Of a DNA stretch of 52,685 nucleotides, positions 46,601 to 52,685 are shown piece by piece. How positions within the stretch are numbered: the first letter of the stretch is position 1; each line of letters starts with the position of its first letter. Source of the DNA: an uncultured Maribacter sp. GTDB taxonomy: Bacteria; Bacteroidota; Bacteroidia; Flavobacteriales; Flavobacteriaceae. A program made the translations under genes and the position numbers. Under the pieces are notes generated by a model. The model searched no databases and had not been told where the DNA came from. It saw only the letters and a list, made by a program, of their open reading frames with translations. The stretch spans positions 1 through 52,685 of the forward strand of contig CAKZLG010000067.1 of assembly GCA_937125035.1 (NCBI GenBank), read 5' to 3'.

Positions 46601-46780
46601 CGATTTTATCAAAGAAATTGTCGTGGGCCAAAGAACAGTTTTGAACCATGATCGTTGATAATATAGCCCCTATTCATCAACTATTACTTCATGGGGCCAG
46701 GAAAGCGATCAAAGAGTTTTTTAGGGTCGCACTTTTTTTGGAAACAGGCCCGTTATTCCTGTCTGCACAGGTACGTTGTA

Positions 46781-47980
46781 CTATTCCCGTATCTGCCCAT
46801 TACCAAAAACGTAGTATTTATTGGTGACCAACTGCTTTAGACCCAAGGGCCCCCTATGGTGCAATTTATCCGTACTGATGGCCAATTCCGCGCCCACACC
46901 CATTTGTCCCCCATCGGTGAATCTTGTGGAGGCATTTTGGTACACCGCGGCACAGTCCACTTGGTGCATAAAGACCAATGCCGTTTCTTCATTTGGTGTC
47001 ATGATGGTGGCGGAATGGCCTCCGGAATTATCGTTGATTTTCTGAATGGCATCCGGCATGCTGCCAATGGCACCAAGACAACATTTCATTGCCAAGAATT
47101 CCTCTTTCCAAATCTGGGGGTTTGAGATGACCTGTGCATCAGGAACCAACTCCTGCAGAGCCTTGTCTACTAAAACAACCACGCCGTTGGTCTTCAAAGT
47201 AGCTGCTATTTCCTGTACCTCTTTCTCAAAATCCGGTCTTTGCGCGTTGATGAGGATTTTATCCAAGGCATTACAGGCGGATATTTTATGGGTTTTGGCA
47301 TTCAGGGCCACTTTAAGGGTCATTTCCCAATCTGCATCTTCGTGGACGTACAGAAAATTATTTCCCCTACCGCTCACCAGTACGGCGCATTGGGCATGCT
47401 GTTTCACAAAGGTGATCAATCGTTCCCCGCCACGTGGCACAATGAGGTCCAGCGGCACCGGGGGCGTTTTCAAAAAAGCTTGGGTCTCCTCCCTGTTCAG
47501 GTTCAGTAATTGGATGTAGTCTTTTGACAATCCATTTTTCTCTAGTGCCTTGTGCCATAGTTCCACTAAAAAAGTGTTGCTGTGTAAGGCTTCCTTACCT
47601 CCTTTAAGAAAAATCCTGTTATTGGCCTTAAAAGCCAACACGGCCGCTTCTATGGTCACATCCGGCCTGGATTCATAAATGATCAAGATAGTACCAAAGG
47701 GGGCCGTACGGTTGTTCACCTTTAGGCCATTGTCCAATACTAGGCTTGAAATCTCTTTGTTTACGGGGTCGTCCTGTAAGCGCACAGCTTTGACGGCGGC
47801 AATCATCCCAGCCACCTTTTTTTCATCCACAACAAGACGGTCATATAGTGCTTGGTCATCCTTGTTAAAGGCGCTCAGATCTTTCTCATTGGCAGCAATG
47901 AGTTCCCCGCCATGCTGTTGCAGCAGCGTTTCCATGGTGTGGAGGACATTATTTTTCAAGTTGCTTGCTAATAATTTCAT
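46781..47980 (-). CDS. proA: Glutamate-5-semialdehyde dehydrogenase
   Basis: 399 residues, normal length. Reduces glutamyl-5-phosphate with NADPH. Visible: GTILIIYESRPDVTIEAAVL (nucleotide binding), FLKGGKEALHSN, LIVPRGGERLITFV and KISACNALDKILIN with the nucleophile Cys, then FTDGGQMGVGAELAISTDKLHHRGPLGL. Third gene of the proC-proB-proA row, 11 bp after proB. All three proline-synthesis steps from glutamate are thus together. Confidence 0.96.
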   Translation of the reverse strand: MKLLASNLKNNVLHTMETLLQQHGGELIAANEKDLSAFNKDDQALYDRLVVDEKKVAGMIAAVKAVRLQDDPVNKEISSLVLDNGLKVNNRTAPFGTILIIYESRPDVTIEAAVLAFKANNRIFLKGGKEALHSNTFLVELWHKALEKNGLSKDYIQLLNLNREETQAFLKTPPVPLDLIVPRGGERLITFVKQHAQCAVLVSGRGNNFLYVHEDADWEMTLKVALNAKTHKISACNALDKILINAQRPDFEKEVQEIAATLKTNGVVVLVDKALQELVPDAQVISNPQIWKEEFLAMKCCLGAIGSMPDAIQKINDNSGGHSATIMTPNEETALVFMHQVDCAAVYQNASTRFTDGGQMGVGAELAISTDKLHHRGPLGLKQLVTNKYYVFGNGQIRE

Positions 47981-47991
47981 TGCATTTTCTT

Positions 47992-48762
47992 TTACATACT
48001 TACTTTGGTCCCTACGGTCTTACCATCTATGATGTCAATAATAGTATTTTCTTTTTTTCCATTGGCAATGTAGGTGGTTATATTTTTTGCTGCGGCCATT
48101 TGCGCAAAGTTCAGTTTGGAGCCCATGCCACCGCGACCCTCGCCCTCTGCCTTATTGGGATCCTCAATAAATTCATCCAGATCTTCCTGTGGCCTTACTT
48201 TTTTAATGACCTTACTGTGTTCATCCTCCGGGTGGCCATCATACAGGCCATCCGTATCCGTGAGGAGTATCAATTTATCCGCCTTCATCAATTGTGCGAT
48301 CAATGTGGCCAGTTCATCATTATCGGAGAACATGGACATGGTAACGGATACCGCATCATCTTCATTGGCTATGGGCACTACCCCTTCAGATAACAACCCT
48401 TCACAGCAATTGATCATATTGTCCCGGTGCAGCCCAGGGCTAAAATCACGTTTTGTGGGCAATACTTGGGCACATTTCATTCCATATTGATGAAAGATAT
48501 TATAGTAGAGCCGCATCATCCGGGGTTGGCCAATGGCGCTATAGACTTGTCTTTTCTGGGTCTTGTCCTTTATTTTGGCCTTTCCTAAAACTTCTTTCCC
48601 TGCTATGACGGAACCAGAGGAGACCAAGATGGTCATAATGTTCCTTTCATAGAGCTGGGCAATCTGCCTAACGAGGTTGCCAAGTACCGGTCTTACGATT
48701 CTTTTGTCTCGGTTGGTCATGACATTGGTACCTACCTTGACCACAATGAGTTCATCGTACAT
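47992..48762 (-). CDS. proB: Glutamate 5-kinase, short form without PUA domain
   Basis: 256 residues: amino-acid kinase fold only, about 110 residues shorter than E. coli ProB because the C-terminal PUA domain is missing. Visible: VVKVGTNVMT, SSGSVIAGKEV, the AIGQPRMMRLY region, NEDDAVSV, DTDGLYDGHPED and GRGGMGSKLNFAQMAAA. Phosphorylates glutamate, the feedback-controlled first step. Only one base separates it from proC. Confidence 0.95.
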   Translation of the reverse strand: MYDELIVVKVGTNVMTNRDKRIVRPVLGNLVRQIAQLYERNIMTILVSSGSVIAGKEVLGKAKIKDKTQKRQVYSAIGQPRMMRLYYNIFHQYGMKCAQVLPTKRDFSPGLHRDNMINCCEGLLSEGVVPIANEDDAVSVTMSMFSDNDELATLIAQLMKADKLILLTDTDGLYDGHPEDEHSKVIKKVRPQEDLDEFIEDPNKAEGEGRGGMGSKLNFAQMAAAKNITTYIANGKKENTIIDIIDGKTVGTKVSM

Positions 48763-48763
48763 G

Positions 48764-49570
48764 CTAATATTCTTTACCTAGTTCCACGGCCCGATCAAAG
48801 GCTGCAAATGCCGCATCCTTGATTAAATCGCCCACTTTGTTGTCCTTCATACTATCCAAGGCTGCCTGTGTGGTGCCCCCTTTGGACGCCACTTTTTTCA
48901 TCCAAGAATCCGGTGAAATGGTGTCTTGGTTAAAAAGTTCCACTGCCCCGGTAAAGGTTTGGCTGACCAGCACGCGCGATACATTTTCCGAGAAGCCCAT
49001 TTGTAGTGCGGCTTCCATCATGCTCTGCATAAAATAGAAGACATACGCGGGCCCACTGCCGGAAATTCCCGTGGAGGCGTCAATGTAGTTTTCATTTTCC
49101 ACCTTTACGGATTTTCCTGTGGTGTTCAACAATTCTTCCACGGTTAAAAGCTCCAATCTTGAAACTTCCTTGGAAGCCACATAGCTGGTAAGTCCTTTAC
49201 CTACCTTGGCCGGTAGGTTGGGCATGGCGCGTACCACTTTTTCCAGCCCGGTAAATTCCTTTATGGCTTTGATGCTCATTCCCGCCATGATGGAAATAAG
49301 TACCTGCCCCTGTTTCACAAAGGGCTTAAGTTCTTTGAAGAGCGCTTCCGCATGGTAGGGTTTTACCGCTATCATGATTACATCTGCTTCAGGAACGCAG
49401 TTGGCAAGATTGTCTTGGGCATCAAAATGGGCCATACGGTCCACCTCCTGCATGCGCTCCTCAGACTTATCCAACACCATGATATTACGTCTTTTGAGCA
49501 ACTTGGATCGGGACATGCCTTCGGCATAAGTGAGCCCCATGTTCCCGGCCCCTACAACTAATACTTTCAT
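48764..49570 (-). CDS. proC: Pyrroline-5-carboxylate reductase
   Basis: 268 residues, normal length. Rossmann NAD(P) site VVGAGNMGLTYAEGM at about 4-18, the second strand DVIMIAVKPYHAE, VRAMPNLPAKVGKGLT, and the dimer domain STGISGSGPAYVFYFMQSM and SKGGTTQAALDSM. Last step of proline synthesis, encoded first in this row. It lies 58 bp after rpsU with a small hairpin between, so readthrough from rpsU is possible. Confidence 0.96.
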   Translation of the reverse strand: MKVLVVGAGNMGLTYAEGMSRSKLLKRRNIMVLDKSEERMQEVDRMAHFDAQDNLANCVPEADVIMIAVKPYHAEALFKELKPFVKQGQVLISIMAGMSIKAIKEFTGLEKVVRAMPNLPAKVGKGLTSYVASKEVSRLELLTVEELLNTTGKSVKVENENYIDASTGISGSGPAYVFYFMQSMMEAALQMGFSENVSRVLVSQTFTGAVELFNQDTISPDSWMKKVASKGGTTQAALDSMKDNKVGDLIKDAAFAAFDRAVELGKEY

Positions 49571-49614
49571 TCGGTTTATTTAGTGAGTACCTTGTTTTTC
49601 TGAAATCCTGTAGC

Positions 49615-49628
49615 ACGTAGGCTTACGT
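49615..49628 (-). repeat. Small hairpin directly after rpsU
   Basis: ACGTA-GGCT-TACGT ends at the base next to the rpsU stop codon. No T run follows, so this is not a standard terminator; it may stabilise or process the rpsU end. Confidence 0.4.
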
Positions 49629-49826
49629 CTATTCATTATCGTGCTCCCTTAGGTATTGTTCCCTATAGGCCGCTTTTTTCTTGGCCACGCGGCGCTCCAC
49701 TGATTTTTTGGTGTAGTACTGGTTTTCCTTTAAACGGTCCAAGAGCTTCACCTTACGGGTCTTCCGCTTGTAGCGCTTAAGGGCTCTTTCAATACTTTCT
49801 CCTTCTTTTACTTCAATCTTTAGCAT
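49629..49826 (-). CDS. rpsU: 30S ribosomal protein bS21
   Basis: 65 residues. MLKIEVKEGESIERALKRYKRK and the Lys/Arg-rich ERRVAKKKAAYREQYL are typical. In Bacteroidetes ribosomes bS21, with bS6 and bS18, is known to cover the anti-Shine-Dalgarno tail of 16S rRNA. The ATG follows the GNAT stop after only three bases, and I see no Shine-Dalgarno sequence in the stretch before it, so translation is probably coupled to the upstream gene. Confidence 0.96.
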   Translation of the reverse strand: MLKIEVKEGESIERALKRYKRKTRKVKLLDRLKENQYYTKKSVERRVAKKKAAYREQYLREHDNE

Positions 49827-49829
49827 ATG

Positions 49830-50267
49830 TTATTGTTTTAAGTTCATTTGTATGTAATTATTGGTAAACCCTTGGTTTTTGAAAAATCTGACCAAAGGGT
49901 TGGTTTCCTTTAACTGCACCCCGATGTCTCCACAGCAGTAGTTGACCACATAATCCACTATTTTCCGGTACACCCCATCATCTTTATAGTTTTGGTGCAC
50001 GGCAATGGAAACCACAAGGTTTTCCGGTAAATAGCCTTCAAAGCCTGTTTTGTTCAACACTGCTGCGCCAATGACCTCGTCGCCTTCTTCCGCAGTTACG
50101 ATCAACCCACCAAATCCGGGCCTCTCTTTGGCCGCGTACTCGATGGACCTACGTATGCCCTGTTCGGTAAAATCATTTTGCAACTGGTACTGATGGATGA
50201 ACTTGGTCAGTTTATTGATCTGCAGAAGTGACAAACGCGAAAAGGCATCGTAAGTTTTAAAGTGCAT
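49830..50267 (-). CDS. GNAT-like N-acetyltransferase
   Basis: 145 residues. The fold can be followed: GGLIVTAEEGDEVIGAAVLNKTG (strands 2-4), NLVVSIAVHQNYKDDGVYRKIVDYVVN (strand 4, then the acetyl-CoA loop and helix; the usual Q/RxxGxG/A is degenerate as QNYKDDGV) and the C-terminal NPLVRFFKNQGFTNN. The acceptor is unknown. The three-base gap to rpsU suggests a link to the ribosome or simple coupling; modification of a ribosomal protein is speculation. Confidence 0.78.
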   Translation of the reverse strand: MHFKTYDAFSRLSLLQINKLTKFIHQYQLQNDFTEQGIRRSIEYAAKERPGFGGLIVTAEEGDEVIGAAVLNKTGFEGYLPENLVVSIAVHQNYKDDGVYRKIVDYVVNYCCGDIGVQLKETNPLVRFFKNQGFTNNYIQMNLKQ

Positions 50268-50323
50268 TTCTAGGATTTTGGTGCGGTATGATCATTCTAG
50301 GCCCAATACGGGACGATACGTGC

Positions 50324-50351
50324 AAAGTTGGCCAATGCACTAGGGTACAAG
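50324..50351 (-). promoter_or_regulatory. Candidate promoter of GNAT-rpsU
   Basis: TTG (50349-50351), 17 bp, then CAACTTTG (50324-50331), one mismatch from TAnnTTTG. The implied leader is about 50 nt. A second box-like TACCTTCG lies further up at 50488-50495 without a clear -33 partner. Confidence 0.35.
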
Positions 50352-50403
50352 GGCACAAGACTAGGTCTTACAGTGGGTGGTCAGTTGGCCGGAGGGATGA
50401 ATT

Positions 50404-50425
50404 TTTCAGACTGATTTCTGAAAAC
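50404..50425. repeat. 8-bp perfect inverted repeat
   Basis: TTTTCAGA (50404-50411), a 6-base spacer, then TCTGAAAA (50418-50425). It has the size and symmetry of a dimeric regulator site upstream of the GNAT-rpsU promoter candidate. Confidence 0.5.
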
Positions 50426-50554
50426 AAGGTAGTTGAAACTGAAAATCCTATGGTTTTTTTCCTTTGGAGGTTTTACCGTCATACCTGCGAAGGTACAAAA
50501 TATTAAGGGGCATAATCCTCTGCAATGTCCTAAATCCCCACTTTTTTGGAGGTT

Positions 50555-50591
50555 TTCAAGGATACCCCATTCTTTTTATGGGGTTCTTGAA
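50555..50591. repeat. Two-part hairpin without T tract
   Basis: Outer stem TTCAAG/CTTGAA (50555-50560, 50586-50591) and inner stem ACCCCAT/ATGGGGT separated by a small internal loop; TCTTTTT forms the end loop. No T run follows on either strand, so it is not an intrinsic terminator. Confidence 0.6.
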
Positions 50592-50748
50592 ATAATCGGA
50601 ATTTGATCATAAAATCTCCAAAGTCCGTCTTAACCGGTGTAAGAGACCATCCATGTTTTTTACATATACCCATTTTTAGACCTTCCCCATTTTAAAATCA
50701 CCAATTTCCTGCGAACAAATTGCCCTAAAAGCGAATTGTATGGCCCCA

Positions 50749-50783
50749 TTGGATGCTGGGGGCTATTTTTTAAGTATCTTTTG
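50749..50783 (+). promoter_or_regulatory. Candidate promoter of the M20 hydrolase gene
   Basis: TTG (50749-50751), 23 bp, then TATCTTTTG (50775-50783), the -7 consensus with one extra T. The implied leader is short, about 17 nt. Confidence 0.4.
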
Positions 50784-50806
50784 AACGCTAATTCAAAAAC
50801 CAACCC

Positions 50807-52393
50807 ATGAAAACCAATGTATTCCTTATTACGTGCTGTTTGGCCCTTAGTAGTGTGGCAACAGGTCAAAAAAAATATTCCAAAAAACAGATAGACCGGC
50901 TGAAATCTGAAGTGGCCACACTAGTGGATGACAACAAAAAACAAGCCCAAGTAATGGTGGACAAGGTGTTCAGTTTTGCCGAACTGGGTTTTCAGGAAGT
51001 GGAATCCAGCAACTATCTTACAGGAATATTGGAGCAGAACGGATTTTCCATAGAGCACTCTATATCGGGGATACCCACGGCTTGGTTTGCCAAATGGAGC
51101 AACGGTGATGGTCCTGTCATAGCCTTGGGCAGTGATGTGGACTGTATTCCAAAGGCATCCCAATATCCTGGGGTGGCCTATCACAAGCCCATTGTGGAAG
51201 GGGCGCCTGGCCACGGTGAGGGGCATAATGCCGGTATTCCCCTCAATATTTCATCCGCCTTGGCTGTTAAGCAACTCATGGAGCGTGAGAATATTGGAGG
51301 AACATTGGTGGTCTGGCCCGGCATAGCCGAAGAACTTGTGGCGGCGAAAGCGTGGTATGTGCGCGATGGGCTCTTTGATACCATAGACATGTGCATCTTT
51401 ACCCATGTCAGCAACAATCTAAGTGTTTCTTACGGCCCTACGCGTGGTACGGGGCTCATATCCGTGGAGTATTCCTTTGAGGGCGAGGCTGCACATTCCG
51501 CAGGGTCCCCTTGGCGCGGACGAAGTGCTTTGGATGCCGCAGAACTCATGAACATAGCCTGGAATTACAAAAGGGAGCATTTACACCCCTTAAAGCGGTC
51601 CCACTCCATATTTACGGAGGCCGGCGATCAGCCCAACGTGGTACCATCCAAGGCTGCCATATGGTTTTATTTCAGGGATATAAAATATGAGGGCATTATG
51701 GAAATGTATGCCATGGCCAATGATATGGCCAAGGGCGCTGCACTCATGACCGGGACCACCATGACCTCAAAGGTGCTGGGTACTGCGTGGCCACGGCATT
51801 ACAATAAGGTCATTGCGGAAACCATGTATGAAAACATACAATCCGTTGGGCTCCCCAGTTGGTCCAACGAGGACCAGATGCTGGCAAAAGCCGTACAGAC
51901 CGAAGTGGAAGCTGATAAAATTGAGGGGCTGCCCACGCAATTGGCCCCCTTGGGACTGCCCGTTGAGGAGCCTGTGAGCGGTGGTTCTGATGATATTGGT
52001 GACATTTCATGGAAAGTGCCTACGGTCACCATGCGCTTTCCTTCCAATATACCCGGCCTGCAAGGCCACCATTGGAGCAATGCCATTGCCATGGCAACGC
52101 CCATTGCCCACAAAGGGGTTGTTGCGGGCGCTAAGGCCGAGGCCATGACCATTCTGGATTTTTTGCTGCGGCCAGAACTATTAAAAGGGGCGTGGGATTA
52201 TTTCAACAACGAACAGCAAAAAGAGACTCAGTACAAACCCATGATAGCACAAGATGATCTGCCGCCCATCTACTTAAATAAGGATAAACAAGACCAGTTT
52301 CGGCCTGCGTTGGAGTCCTTCTATTACGACGAGACCAAATATGATTCCTATTTGGAGCAATTGGGTGTGGAGTACCCTACCCTTAAGGATTAA
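50807..52393 (+). CDS. Exported M20-family amidohydrolase (AbgB-like)
   Basis: 528 residues with a signal peptide (MKTNVFLITCCLALSSVATG). Metal-site features: LGSDVDCIP, GHGEGHNAGIP, PGIAEELVAAK (catalytic and ligand Glu) and SGGSDDIGDISW; the lid domain starts near EAAHSAGSPWRGRSALDAAELM. This fits the aminobenzoyl-glutamate/aminoacyl amidohydrolase branch, which splits amide bonds of acyl-amino acids or dipeptides. It is longer than typical cytoplasmic members by an extra C-terminal segment (about 440-528). Divergent from GNAT-rpsU and convergent with the rsmB-like gene. Confidence 0.9.
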   Translation: MKTNVFLITCCLALSSVATGQKKYSKKQIDRLKSEVATLVDDNKKQAQVMVDKVFSFAELGFQEVESSNYLTGILEQNGFSIEHSISGIPTAWFAKWSNGDGPVIALGSDVDCIPKASQYPGVAYHKPIVEGAPGHGEGHNAGIPLNISSALAVKQLMERENIGGTLVVWPGIAEELVAAKAWYVRDGLFDTIDMCIFTHVSNNLSVSYGPTRGTGLISVEYSFEGEAAHSAGSPWRGRSALDAAELMNIAWNYKREHLHPLKRSHSIFTEAGDQPNVVPSKAAIWFYFRDIKYEGIMEMYAMANDMAKGAALMTGTTMTSKVLGTAWPRHYNKVIAETMYENIQSVGLPSWSNEDQMLAKAVQTEVEADKIEGLPTQLAPLGLPVEEPVSGGSDDIGDISWKVPTVTMRFPSNIPGLQGHHWSNAIAMATPIAHKGVVAGAKAEAMTILDFLLRPELLKGAWDYFNNEQQKETQYKPMIAQDDLPPIYLNKDKQDQFRPALESFYYDETKYDSYLEQLGVEYPTLKD

Positions 52394-52395
52394 AA

Positions 52396-52474
52396 AAAAG
52401 TCCAAATAAGGTTATAAGTCCCTGTTTATGGAGATGTTATTTACCATAGGAGGGGAAGGGTCATATGGACTTTT
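52396..52474. repeat. 9-bp inverted repeat spanning the convergent gene ends
   Basis: AAAAGTCCA (52396-52404) and TGGACTTTT (52466-52474), 61 bp apart, with eight T following on the minus strand (complement of 52392-52399). The loop is long for a terminator. Confidence 0.4.
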
Positions 52475-52685
52475 CCAAAAGGGCCATATAAAAACCATCA
52501 TATCCTTTTTTGGAGGCGAAAATTTTCTTTTCTGTGGCCAAGGAGAAATCCTTGCCGGCTTCTGAAGACAGAAATGCCTTTACTTGGTCTGTATTCTCTT
52601 GGGGGAGTATGGAGCATGTGGCGTAAACCAGTTTACCACCTGGCTTCACGATTTTGCTGTAACTGCCCAAAAGTTATTTCTGTGT
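52461..52685 (-). pseudogene. 3' end of an rsmB-like rRNA cytosine methyltransferase, with in-frame stop
   Basis: The readable 69 residues hold [21 protein letters not shown], then QEN, and end [14 protein letters not shown], which match the C-terminus of RsmB/Sun-type 16S rRNA m5C methyltransferases (ATCS with the release Cys). The gene runs off the window edge. Within the last 12 bases the frame meets TAA (complement of 52674-52676), giving TQK-stop-LLGSYSK where the family usually has an open TQ(E/Q)..L..SYS. Either the gene is broken or, more likely, the sequence is wrong at a contig end. Confidence 0.7.

Larger units (their letters stand above)
50268..50806. other. 539-bp structured intergenic region, no clear gene
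   Basis: Lies between the divergent GNAT-rpsU row and the M20 gene. It contains promoter-like boxes for both sides, inverted repeats at 50404-50425 and 50555-50591, a small palindrome AAGAC-TAG-GTCTT (50358-50370), TTGGCCAA at 50329-50336 with TTGGCC again at 50386-50391, and a 12-bp direct repeat TTTGGAGGTTTT (50463-50474 and 50545-50556). No tRNA and no convincing reading frame. An RNA gene or dispersed intergenic repeat is possible. Confidence 0.5.

Noticed and set aside
46741-46780. Possible terminator for proA (ACAGG/CCTGT stem)
   Set aside because: A 7-bp stem exists, but neither side is followed by a T run.
1-52685. CRISPR array, prophage, insertion sequence, tRNA or rRNA
   Set aside because: No regular spaced repeats, integrase or transposase, or cloverleaf/T-loop sequence was seen on either strand.

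Overview
The window looks like core chromosome of a marine Flavobacteriaceae bacterium (Bacteroidetes). The evidence is a reversed-order FadB (dehydrogenase then hydratase), many exported proteins with short Lys-rich signal peptides or lipoboxes, DUF2490, fasciclin and BNR/PD40 proteins, few Shine-Dalgarno sequences, and promoters of the Bacteroidetes type (TTG at -33, TAnnTTTG at -7). I see no rRNA, tRNA, CRISPR array, phage or insertion sequence. The genus cannot be fixed by eye.

Layout. 0.1-3.5 kb: DUF547 protein, a TIGR04283-like glycosyltransferase, a lipoprotein Cu/Zn superoxide dismutase and a DUF2490 protein. 3.5-12.2 kb: an S9 peptidase and two divergent, giant BNR-propeller paralogues. 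12.3-16.7 kb: a probable minus-strand operon of a CDP-alcohol phosphatidyltransferase, two exported amidohydrolases, a possible 58-residue protein and a TPMT-like methyltransferase. 16.9-20.3 kb: a 1130-residue lipoprotein fusing ThuA, sugar dehydrogenase, PKD, cytochrome c and a C-terminal beta domain. 20.4-25.2 kb: tandem class I-like PPK2 kinases, then M1 and M28 peptidases. 25.3-32.2 kb: MFS transporter, a PD40/double-SnoaL fusion and a fused trehalose-6-phosphate synthase/phosphatase, divergent from a GH15 enzyme that may be a trehalase. 32.2-33.6 kb: a PLP decarboxylase.

33.7-42.1 kb is a fatty-acid beta-oxidation block: marR-fadB-thiolase-acyl-CoA dehydrogenase on one strand, followed upstream by a long-chain acyl-CoA ligase. 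A perfect 30-bp palindrome lies on the marR promoter, and two related double-hairpin leaders sit just upstream of the thiolase and dehydrogenase starts. 42.3-50.3 kb holds a fasciclin protein, purL, proA-proB-proC, rpsU and a GNAT protein. 50.3-50.8 kb is an unusually structured intergenic region. The window ends with an exported M20 hydrolase and the 3' end of an rsmB-like gene that carries an in-frame stop in the last 12 bases.

How the parts work together. The exported hydrolases (S9, M1, M28, M20, two amidohydrolases) and the ThuA/dehydrogenase lipoprotein suit a cell living on polymeric protein and carbohydrate. The fad block is self-contained, from fatty-acid activation to thiolysis, and probably under local MarR control. 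Trehalose synthesis and possible hydrolysis are divergent neighbours. No clearly new defence or mobile system is visible. The most original signals are regulatory (MarR palindrome, twin fad leaders, orphan terminator, structured 50.3-50.8 kb region) and two unusual domain fusions.
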